A stretch of DNA of 64,000 nucleotides from Pseudomonas sp. St316. Lineage in GTDB: Bacteria > Pseudomonadota > Gammaproteobacteria > Pseudomonadales > Pseudomonadaceae. The DNA lies in assembly GCF_018325905.1 (NCBI RefSeq), contig NZ_AP021901.1, forward strand, positions 5,984,001 through 6,048,000. The letters are read 5' to 3'. Of this stretch, positions 57,088 to 64,000 are shown in pieces (position 1 is the first letter of the stretch; the number at the start of each line of letters is the position of its first letter). The translations under genes were made by a program, and so were the position numbers. The notes under the pieces are model-generated. The model ran no database searches, had not been told where the DNA came from, and saw nothing but the letters and a program-made list of their open reading frames with translations.

Positions 57088-57948
57088 ATGAAAAACCGTT
57101 TGTTCATCCTCACTCAATACCTGCTGCCCCACCACCTGCTGTCGCGGTTGGCCGGCTGCATTGCCGAATGCCGCGTGCGCTGGTTCAAGAACGCCTTCAC
57201 CGCGTGGTTTGCCAAGCGCTACCAAGTGGACATGTCCCAGGCACTGGTAGAAGACCTGACTGCCTACGAGCACTTCAACGCCTTCTTCACCCGTGCCCTG
57301 AAAGACGGCGCACGCCCGCTGGACGACGCCCCGGGCGCGATCCTCAGCCCCGCCGACGGTGCCGTCAGCCAGCTCGGCCCGATCGAGCACGGAAGGGTCT
57401 TCCAGGCCAAGGGCCACAGCTTCAGCGTGCTGGAACTGCTGGGCGGCGATGCGGCCAACGCGGCGCCGTTCATGGGCGGCGATTTTGCCACCATCTATCT
57501 GTCCCCCAAGGACTACCACCGCGTGCACATGCCGCTGGCCGGCACCCTGCGGGAGATGGTCTACATCCCGGGGCGGATTTTCTCGGTCAACCAGACCACC
57601 GCCGAAAACGTTCCGGAGCTGTTCGCCCGCAACGAGCGCGTGGCGTGCATTTTCGACACCGAACGCGGGCCGATGGCCGTGGTACTGGTGGGCGCGATGA
57701 TCGTGGCGTCCATCGAAACCGTCTGGGCCGGACTGGTGACACCGCCCAAGCGCCAGCTGAAAACCTTTCGTTATGACGAAGCCGCCCGCGCCCCCATTCA
57801 TCTGGAAAAAGGCGCCGAACTGGGGCGCTTCAAGCTGGGTTCGACAGCTATCGTGCTGTTTGGTCCGGACCAGGTGAAATGGGCCGAAGGCCTGGTGGCC
57901 GGTTCGCCAGTACAGATGGGCCAGGGCCTGGCGCTGCCCAAAGCCTGA
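57088..57948 (+). CDS. psd: Phosphatidylserine decarboxylase proenzyme
   Basis: The 286-aa inner-membrane enzyme makes phosphatidylethanolamine. The self-cleavage site [12 protein letters not shown] is at about 252; the Ser becomes the pyruvoyl group. [13 protein letters not shown] and [10 protein letters not shown] hold the catalytic Asp and His. The start [20 protein letters not shown] follows AAGGACAG. Overlap-free operon with rhdA. Confidence 0.97.
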   Translation: MKNRLFILTQYLLPHHLLSRLAGCIAECRVRWFKNAFTAWFAKRYQVDMSQALVEDLTAYEHFNAFFTRALKDGARPLDDAPGAILSPADGAVSQLGPIEHGRVFQAKGHSFSVLELLGGDAANAAPFMGGDFATIYLSPKDYHRVHMPLAGTLREMVYIPGRIFSVNQTTAENVPELFARNERVACIFDTERGPMAVVLVGAMIVASIETVWAGLVTPPKRQLKTFRYDEAARAPIHLEKGAELGRFKLGSTAIVLFGPDQVKWAEGLVAGSPVQMGQGLALPKA

Positions 57949-57990
57949 TTCATCGCCTGCCTTTTGAAGCAGGTCTGTAGTGCAAGTCTT

Positions 57991-58075
57991 GTGGGAGCAA
58001 GGCTTGCCCGCGAAGAACGATAGCGCGGTCTAAAAAATCGCGGTGCCTGCATCGCGAGCAAGCTTTGCTCCCACA
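57991..58075. repeat. Variant REP pair after psd
   Basis: GTGGGAGCAAGGCTTGCCCG and GCGAGCAAGCTTTGCTCCCAC, with an inner dyad GATAGCGCGGTC.../...ATCGCGGTGCC. Same subtype as 50710-50795. Confidence 0.85.
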
Positions 58076-58158
58076 ACACATTCAGGGCAACACACCTGCC
58101 TGTCAGCTGCTAGAGTTGGAAACAACACGTTTATTTCCCGCCGGAGCCCGTACACGGC

Positions 58159-59918
58159 ATGAATGAGACCAGCCCTCTCCAGCTATTGCGCGTCCTGACC
58201 CCGACACAATCACGCCTGTCGTTCTGCGATGCTACGCCACGGGACCTCAAGCGCTGGATCGCCAACCTGCCCAAGGCCAACATCGGCGAAACCGCCCGCC
58301 TGTTGTACCAAGCCCTTGGTGAACTCAACCAACTGCTCACGCCCAGCGACAATCGCCTGCAACTGCTCGAGCTGCTGCGGCCCGAGGTGTATTACGTCTG
58401 CAAGCACCTGGAGCGGCACTTCCTGCAACAGGCCATCGTGCTGGATGATCGCTCGCGCAAGATCGTCAACCTGTGCCAGGCCCTGCAAACCCAGCTGGCG
58501 ATGGGCTACAAACAGATCGTGGCGCGGATCGCGTCGAAATACACCAAGGACCGGGCCCGCCTGCTGAGCACCGCGCTGCAACGGGCGATGCATGCCCTCA
58601 ACGGCCCGCTGCTGCGTGCCAGCCAGCTGTACAGCCCAGTGCCTGAAGGGCTGTGGCTCGATTTGCATCAGTTGCACCAGATCGCTTGCCAGCACCGGCT
58701 GCAGCACCTGAGCGTGAGTGACGAACTGGCGAGCCAGGTTCATCAATTGAACCCCGAACAGACCTATGTCGTTGCGCTGTTGCTGGGAGCCTCACGCAGC
58801 AATCAACTGCGCCAGAGCCAGATCGGGCGGCTGACCGAAGCGCTCGAAACCTGGAGCCAGTGGGTCAAGCTGGACCCCGCCACTACCGCTACCAGCCTGT
58901 TCGCAGTCGCTGCGCAGTTGGATGTCGGGCCACGCTACCGCTCCAAATTCCGCGCCGAACAGCAGCCGACCTTGCAGGGGTTTGATCCACAACCCCTGGT
59001 GCATGCAATCGCCACTCACCTGGAACAACCCGCCGACAACAGCCTGCCAGTTCCTGGCGGCATGAGCGTCGACACCTTGCATCACCTGCAAGCGGCCTGG
59101 GGCGAAGCGGCCGAACGCAGCTTCCAGCGCACCGAGGGCAACGGCACGCTGACGTTGTGCGTGGGCATGAGTGCGCTGCACTATTACCTCGGCGGCGAGC
59201 GCTCTTTCAGCGAGATCCTGAAGTGCTCTGGTACGCGCAAGGCGCGGTTCGAAGCCTCGCCAACCACGACCAACGACACCTGGAAGCAGGCTTTCGACGC
59301 TGCCCCGAGCGGCGACAGCGACCTGTTGCCCTATGAGGAAATCGAGTATCCGGTCAACCCAACCGATGACGATGGCACCAACTCCGACAACCAGCACCAC
59401 TTCCCCACCTACGACCTGCCGATCATCAACCACAGCCCTGGCGGCTATTGCCTCGGCTGGCCCAATGAAGTGCCGGAACAACTGCAAGCCGGGGAAATGA
59501 TCGGCATTCGGGACTCCAGCGACCAAGCCTGGAGCGTTGCCGTGGTGCGCTGGATCCGGCAAGTACGCAACGGCGCCATGCAAATGGGCATCGAACTGGT
59601 CGCACCGCATGCCCAGCCTTGCGGGCTGCAACTGGTCCGGGAGCCGAACGAACACGGCCATTACCTGCGAGGATTGTTGCTGCCGGAGATCAGTGCGATT
59701 GACCTGCCCCCGACCATGATCGCCCCCGCCTGCCGTTCCAGGAGGGCCAGCAAGTACTGATCAATACCAACGGACAGGAGCGCCGCGCAGGCCTGGACCG
59801 CCGAGTGACCAGCACCCACAGTTTCAATCAGTTTTCCTATCACCCGGAAGACTCATCCCAGACCGCGGATGACGGTGACCAAGAGGGGAATTTTGATTCG
59901 TTGTGGAAGTCGCTTTAA
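58159..59918 (+). CDS. PilZ-like (putative c-di-GMP-binding) protein, frameshifted near the 3' end
   Basis: The open frame from ATG 58159 runs 533 codons to TGA 59760. The N-terminal 450 residues are helical (LKRWIANLPKANIGETARLL...); residues about 445-515 look PilZ-like (EMIGIRDSSDQAWSVAVVRW, GAMQMGIELVAPHAQPC). The last residues, RSRRASKY, are atypical. Another frame continues PFQEGQQVLINTNGQERRAG to FDSLWKSL and TAA at 59918. One extra C in the C5 run at 59723-59727 restores ...IAPRLPFQEGQQV and a 586-aa product. The neighbourhood matches P. aeruginosa PA4958 (as recalled). Ligand binding is inferred. Confidence 0.75.
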
Positions 59919-59933
59919 AGCCAGCCACATAAC

Positions 59934-59969
59934 CTCTGTGGTGAGGGCGCTTGCTCCCTCACCACAGAG
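59934..59969. terminator. Perfect 14-bp palindrome between two convergent genes
   Basis: CTCTGTGGTGAGGG-CGCTTGCT-CCCTCACCACAGAG: long perfect stem in the gap between the PilZ-like gene and serB. No T run follows. It may be a diverged REP-like element or a shared 3' boundary. Confidence 0.6.
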
Positions 59970-59981
59970 CGATGTACAGGC

Positions 59982-61196
59982 TCAGAGCTGCCCGTCACGA
60001 TCCCTGAAGCCCAGCAGGTACAACACCCCATCCAACCCCAGGGTTGAAATCGCCTGCCTGGCCGACTGCTTGACCAACGGCTTGGCCCGAAATGCCACGC
60101 CCAGGCCGGCGATTGCCAGCATCGGCAAGTCGTTGGCGCCGTCACCCACGGCGATGGTCTGCTCCAGGCGCAGGCCTTCCTTCTCGGCCAGTTCACGCAG
60201 CAGATCGGCCTTGCGCTGGGCATCGACGATCGGCTCGACGGCAACGCCAGTCACCTTGCCATCCACCACTTCCAGTTCGTTGGCGAACACGTAGTCGATG
60301 CCGAGCTTGGCCTGCAACTGCTTGGCGAAGTAGGTGAAGCCGCCGGACAGGATGGCGGTCTTGTAGCCCAGGCGCTTGAGTTCGGCGAACAGCGTCTCGG
60401 CGCCTTCGGTCAGGCGCAGGGAAGCGCCAATGGAATCCAGCACGCTGACGTCCAGGCCCTTGAGCAGCGCCAGACGCTCCTTGAAACTGGCACGGAAATC
60501 CAATTCGCCAGCCATGGCTCGCTCGGTAATGGCCGAGACCTTGTCGCCCACGCCGGCCGCCTTGGCCAGTTCATCGATGACTTCGGCTTCGATCAGCGTC
60601 GAGTCCATGTCGAACACCGCCAGGCGGCGATTACGGCGGAACAGCGAATCTTCCTGGAAGGCGATATCGACGTTCAGTTCCTGGGCCACGCTGAGGAACT
60701 CGGCACGTAACGCCTGGGGATCGGCCGGCTCACCGCGCACCGAAAACTCGATGCAGCCCTTGCCCTTGTCGTCCGGGGTATCCAGCGGCATGCGCCCGGA
60801 CAGTCGGTCGATGTGGTCGATGTTCAGGTCATATTTGGCGGTGATCGAGCTGACGCGCTGCAACTGCTCGGCGGTAACCTTGCGGGTCAACAAGGTAACG
60901 ATGTGGCGCTTCTTGCCCTGGCCGGCCACCCAATGCCGGTAATCGTCCTCGGACACCGGGGTGAAGCGCACCTGTTGGTCGAGCTTGTAGGCAGTGAACA
61001 GGATGTCCTTGAGCACCGATTTGCCTTGTTCGGCGTCCGGAATTTCAACCAGGATGCCGAATGACAGCGTGTCGTGGATCACCGCCTGACCGATGTCGAG
61101 AATGTTCACACCACCCTGGGCCAGAACGCCGGTAATGGCCGCAGTCAGACCCGGACGGTCGCTGCCAGTGATGTTTATCAGGACGATTTCGCGCAA
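59982..61196 (-). CDS. serB: Phosphoserine phosphatase SerB
   Basis: The 404-aa enzyme catalyses the last step of serine synthesis. It starts at TTG 61196 (REIVLINITGSDRPGLTAAI), with GGGGGTG upstream. Two ACT-like domains (1-170) precede the HAD phosphatase: DMDSTLIEAEVIDELAKAAG at about 195 with the nucleophilic Asp, SGGFTYFAKQL at about 295 and VGDGANDLPML at about 350. It is transcribed divergently from the membrane protein gene at 61330. Confidence 0.97.
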   Translation of the reverse strand: MREIVLINITGSDRPGLTAAITGVLAQGGVNILDIGQAVIHDTLSFGILVEIPDAEQGKSVLKDILFTAYKLDQQVRFTPVSEDDYRHWVAGQGKKRHIVTLLTRKVTAEQLQRVSSITAKYDLNIDHIDRLSGRMPLDTPDDKGKGCIEFSVRGEPADPQALRAEFLSVAQELNVDIAFQEDSLFRRNRRLAVFDMDSTLIEAEVIDELAKAAGVGDKVSAITERAMAGELDFRASFKERLALLKGLDVSVLDSIGASLRLTEGAETLFAELKRLGYKTAILSGGFTYFAKQLQAKLGIDYVFANELEVVDGKVTGVAVEPIVDAQRKADLLRELAEKEGLRLEQTIAVGDGANDLPMLAIAGLGVAFRAKPLVKQSARQAISTLGLDGVLYLLGFRDRDGQL

Positions 61197-61329
61197 GGCG
61201 CACCCCCGCAGGTGGAAAAAAACCGCATTCTACCCACATTCAGTGACCATCGGGCACCGCCAGTGCTTTGCCGGTCATGGGGCTGTCGCTATACTGCGCG
61301 TCAATTTCACGGACAAAGAGCCGAGCTCA

Positions 61330-62847
61330 GTGAACCGGCCCACGCCAGTCAAAACCGACAACTTCTTCCTGCTGATCTTCCGTGCACTGCGCCATCGTCG
61401 CGTGCCGATTGCATTGCGCATCGCCAGCCATAACGTGATCCTGGTCGCCCTGGCCCTGGTTATCTATGCCTGCGTGATGGGTTTGCAATTCAAGCAGGCG
61501 ATGCACGAGCAGGCCGATGCCCTGGGTGAAAGCCTGACCACCCAGACCGCCACGTCCGCCACCGAGCTGCTGGTGTCCAACGACATCCTCAGCCTCAATG
61601 TGCTGCTCAACAACCTGACCAAGAACAAGCTGGTGGCCCACGCCGCCATCTACAGCGTGGACAACCGCATCCTCGCCGAGGCCGGCCAGCGTCCCAAGCC
61701 GGGCCTGCTGGGCGAGTCCGGCGGCATGTACCAGAGCAAGATCACCTTCCAGGACGTGACCGCCGGGCAACTGCGCATCAGCCTGGACATGGATCAATTC
61801 CAGCAACCGATGACCATCAGCCTGCAAAGCATGGGCATCCTCAGCGCGATCCTGCTGGCGCTGGCATTGGCCTTGAGCCTGCGTCTGGGCCGACACATCT
61901 CCACGCCGCTGCTGCAATTGCGCGTCTGGCTGCGGGACATCGACGAGCACACCCCGGCCACCCAGCGCCAGGACGAAATCGGCGACCTGGCGCGGCAACT
62001 GCACGCCAGCTTCGCGCCGGAACCTGAGCCCGTGCCGGAACCTGAAGACATCGACTACGTGGACGACGACGATGCCGAGCCGGGCTTCGAAGTGCGCAAC
62101 CTGCGCGACCCTGGCTTCGATGAAAGCCAGCCAATGCCTGCTTCCAAACCGGCTCCACGCCACGTGGTACGCACGGTAGAGGACGAGGAAGACGACGACG
62201 CGTTCGCCGATCTGCGGGACGAATCAGTCGATGGAGCACCTCAACCGGTCGCCAGGCCAGTCGCCTCGAACCTGCCCCGGCACAGCGCCGTACTGGCCGT
62301 GCAACTGGGCGCCCAGGACCAACTGCGCCGCCTGCCCCAGGCGCGCCTGAAGGAATTGCTCGAGCGCTACCGCGACTGCCTCGACCAGGCCGCATCGCTC
62401 TATCAGGGCGAACTGCACACCCTGAACGATGGCAGCACGCTGATGCTGTTCCACACCGAAGACAGCGGTGACGACTACCTGACCAACGCCATTTGCTGCG
62501 GTGAGTTGCTGCGCGCCTTGGGCCACCAGTTGCAGATCGAAGTCGCCGACAGCGGCATCACCCTGCAACTGCAACTGGGCCTGACCTTGGGCGACGGCTT
62601 GTTCGGCCTGAGCCAGATCGACCTGCTGCTGACCGAAACCGCCCAGGACGCCCTGGCGCTGTCGCAACACAGCCGCAATCTGCTGCTGGTGGAGCGCAAG
62701 ATCAACGACGACGCCCTGATCCGCCAACGCGCCCGCATCCGCCCCATCGCCAGCCCCGAAGGCGCGTGCTGCGTGGAGCGGCTGATGGAGCCTTATCCGT
62801 CAATGCTGGAGCGGCAACTGGCGCGGATGCATGAGCGCCAGGCCTGA
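61330..62847 (+). CDS. Membrane sensor-like protein with HAMP-type region and degenerate cyclase-like C-terminus
   Basis: The 505-aa protein starts with GTG 61330 (NRPTPVKTDNFFLLIFRALR). TM1 about 35-54, a periplasmic sensor region of about 105 residues (ALGESLTTQTATSATELLVS), TM2 about 160-180, then a HAMP-like linker (RLGRHISTPLLQLRVWLRDI). A Pro/Glu then Asp-rich linker follows (PEPEPVPEPEDIDYVDDDDA). The last 190 residues have the order of class III cyclases (VLAVQLGAQDQLRRLP; GELHTLNDGSTLMLF; LQLGLTLGDGLFGLSQ; TAQDALALSQHSRNLLL) but lack the metal Asp pair. Unknown function; it is conserved beside serB in pseudomonads as I recall. Confidence 0.75.
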   Translation: MNRPTPVKTDNFFLLIFRALRHRRVPIALRIASHNVILVALALVIYACVMGLQFKQAMHEQADALGESLTTQTATSATELLVSNDILSLNVLLNNLTKNKLVAHAAIYSVDNRILAEAGQRPKPGLLGESGGMYQSKITFQDVTAGQLRISLDMDQFQQPMTISLQSMGILSAILLALALALSLRLGRHISTPLLQLRVWLRDIDEHTPATQRQDEIGDLARQLHASFAPEPEPVPEPEDIDYVDDDDAEPGFEVRNLRDPGFDESQPMPASKPAPRHVVRTVEDEEDDDAFADLRDESVDGAPQPVARPVASNLPRHSAVLAVQLGAQDQLRRLPQARLKELLERYRDCLDQAASLYQGELHTLNDGSTLMLFHTEDSGDDYLTNAICCGELLRALGHQLQIEVADSGITLQLQLGLTLGDGLFGLSQIDLLLTETAQDALALSQHSRNLLLVERKINDDALIRQRARIRPIASPEGACCVERLMEPYPSMLERQLARMHERQA

Positions 62848-62870
62848 GTCCCGGTACTTAAAATAACGAA

Positions 62871-62905
62871 GCCCGCAGATGAGTGATTATCTGCGGGCTT
62901 TTTTG
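62871..62905 (+). terminator. Terminator after the membrane sensor gene
   Basis: GCCCGCAGAT-GAGTGATT-ATCTGCGGGC then TTTTTTG: a ten-base perfect stem, 24 bp after the stop. Confidence 0.93.
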
Positions 62906-62921
62906 TTGCCGTCACTGGCCC

Positions 62922-63000
62922 CATCGCGAGCAAGCTCGCTCCCACAGGGGATCTCTGCATAGCCGCAGACCCAGTGTGGGAGCGAGCTTGCTTGCGATGG
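62922..63000. repeat. REP pair in back-to-back orientation
   Basis: CATCGCGAGCAAGCTCGCTCCCAC is followed by 29 bp and GTGGGAGCGAGCTTGCTTGCGATG. The arms point outward, opposite to the other pairs, with imperfect inner complementarity. It lies between a terminator and the DUF3224 gene. Confidence 0.85.
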
Positions 63001-63043
63001 CGTCAGGACAGACAGCGAAAAACCAGCGTCCATCCGACCCACT

Positions 63044-63451
63044 TTAGCTATCAGGCTCAAACGAATACTCAAATGACACTTGCGCCGGCTCACCATGGCC
63101 AGCCACGTAGCTGCCAGTCCCACTCAAATTGACCAGACCCCCAGTACCGGCGCCCTCTACGACATTCCACGTACTGCGTGCCTTACCTTCGGAGAATGAC
63201 CCCGAATGCTGGGCAACAAATGTTCCGTGCTTACCTGCCACCACCGCACAAACCCGCTCAAAACCCACAAAGCACACTGTGCCGTCAGCGCTATAGGACA
63301 TCAGGTATTCGACGCTACTGGTGCCCTCGATAGCGCCGGAATAGGACTGCGTGATTTTGGCATGCGAGAGTTTTGGAGCGTCTTCAAGAGTTTGAGTCGG
63401 TTTCTCATCCCAGCCCGTGATCTGAAATGTGCAACTTGCAGTTGTTTTCAT
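63044..63451 (-). CDS. DUF3224 domain protein
   Basis: The 135-aa protein starts MKTTASCTFQITGWDEKPTQ, with IQ-free beta-rich sequence and the family pattern SGAIEGTSSVEYLMSYSADG, FVAQHSGSFSEGKA and VVEGAGTGGLVNLSGTGSYV. This is an eight-stranded beta-barrel-like (allene-oxide-cyclase-like) fold with no known function. No signal peptide. It is complete, with AAGGA upstream of ATG 63451. Confidence 0.85.
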   Translation of the reverse strand: MKTTASCTFQITGWDEKPTQTLEDAPKLSHAKITQSYSGAIEGTSSVEYLMSYSADGTVCFVGFERVCAVVAGKHGTFVAQHSGSFSEGKARSTWNVVEGAGTGGLVNLSGTGSYVAGHGEPAQVSFEYSFEPDS

Positions 63452-63555
63452 GGAATTAACTCGTCCTTGTCGTTATTGGGGGGAGGCCTGATGCGCCGGG
63501 CCCTCATCTTGCCTGACCGCTTCCAGGAAATAAGAACCCAGGCGTTACAGAAACA

Positions 63556-63583
63556 ACAAAGCCCGCATTGATGCGGGCTTTGT
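63556..63583 (-). terminator. Terminator of the PqiC-like gene
   Basis: ACAAAGCCCGCAT-TG-ATGCGGGCTTTGT: 13-bp stem, 20 bp downstream of the stop at 63604 on the minus strand. The T tract is weak. Confidence 0.85.
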
Positions 63584-63603
63584 CTTGTAATTCAGTCCTG
63601 GCG

Positions 63604-64000
63604 TCAGAACCTGAACACTTCCATGTCCGTACGAATCGGCAAGGCCATGGGAATCTTGTCCTTTTCCTTTTCCACCGGCTTGGCCGCGGCAGGAGCAGAC
63701 TTACGTGGAACCTCTGCGATAGGAGGCTGGTTGGCCAGGGGCTTGAGCGACACGGACAGTTGCTCGGCCAGGCGCTGCAGAAGCACGCCTTGGGCCTGGA
63801 CCTGTGCCGCCGTGGTGCCAGCATGTTGCTCTTGCAGATGAACGATACGGTTCTCACGCACCTTGCCACGACGGTCGATCAACCGCCATTGGGCATCGAG
63901 CACTGCCGGTTGGGCTTTACCCGAATCCAGGCGAGTAATCGACAGCAGTACCTGCACATCCGGGGCAAAGCCCTGAGTCGCAGGTGCCAGTACGACACGC
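63604..64000 (-). CDS. PqiC-like ABC-transport auxiliary lipoprotein (partial)
   Basis: The gene enters from the right edge; 131 C-terminal codons are visible: RVVLAPATQGFAPDVQVLLS ... DAQWRLIDRRGKVREN ... LSVSLKPLAN, ending DMEVFRF. The pattern (DAQWRL.D..G.V..., LS..LA..I) fits the PqiC/YmbA family of outer-membrane lipoproteins that partner MCE transporters. A Pro/Ala/Lys-rich stretch precedes the last 15 residues. The N-terminus with the lipobox lies outside the window. Confidence 0.75.
   Translation of the reverse strand, partial: RVVLAPATQGFAPDVQVLLSITRLDSGKAQPAVLDAQWRLIDRRGKVRENRIVHLQEQHAGTTAAQVQAQGVLLQRLAEQLSVSLKPLANQPPIAEVPRKSAPAAAKPVEKEKDKIPMALPIRTDMEVFRF

Overview
The window looks like chromosomal DNA of a Pseudomonas of the P. 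fluorescens group. It has high GC, many copies of the pseudomonad REP palindrome (GTGGGAGCGAGC...GCTCGCTCCCAC), an azurin gene, a lysine/pipecolate catabolism cluster, and a long block from dnaB to the gene after serB. As I recall it, that block follows the order of the P. aeruginosa PA4931-PA4961 region. No phage, insertion sequence, integrase or CRISPR array is visible.

Layout. 1-4.0 kb: branched-chain amino-acid ABC transporter (livG partial, livM, livH, binding protein) read leftward, with a sigma-54 promoter before the binding-protein gene. 4.3-8.4 kb: L-pipecolate oxidase and semialdehyde dehydrogenase genes (amaA, amaB) with a divergent LysR regulator. 8.6-10.6 kb: NAD salvage (pncB, nadE). 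10.65-11.15 kb: four tandem 135-bp REP-pair units. 11.2-13.3 kb: azurin, a 29-codon ORF, a LOG-family gene with a hairpin over its ribosome site, a 62-aa charged protein and a Nudix hydrolase. 13.4-20.3 kb: a transglutaminase / circularly permuted ATP-grasp plus alpha-E / DUF2126 cluster, a predicted but poorly characterised peptide-ligation system. 20.5-22.5 kb: the most unusual stretch, an unrecognised 306-aa protein with hydrophobic segments followed by two paralogous four-helix membrane proteins, one of them frameshifted. 22.7-25 kb: YgiQ-type radical SAM protein.

25-64 kb is mostly housekeeping: dnaB; the rpsF-rpsR-DUF2232-rplI operon; rnr-rlmB; two identical tRNA-Leu(CAG) genes, each with its own promoter and terminator; a seven-unit REP-containing tandem array that runs into the stop codon of a chemoreceptor gene; purA and hisZ; the overlapping chain nnr-tsaE-amiB-mutL-miaA-hfq-hflX-hflK-hflC; queG, a TRIC-type channel, orn and rsgA; motA-motB; an HDOD protein, rhdA, psd, a PilZ-like protein, serB, a membrane protein with a cyclase-like C-terminus, a DUF3224 protein and a partial PqiC-like lipoprotein.

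Three genes (21105-21568, 54673-56210, 58159-59918) lose their normal C-terminal frame. In each case adding one base to a run of exactly five G or C restores the frame. This is either an assembly or basecalling artefact or real slippage, and it affects how those genes should be read. All calls come from reading the sequence and from knowledge of families; no database search was run.
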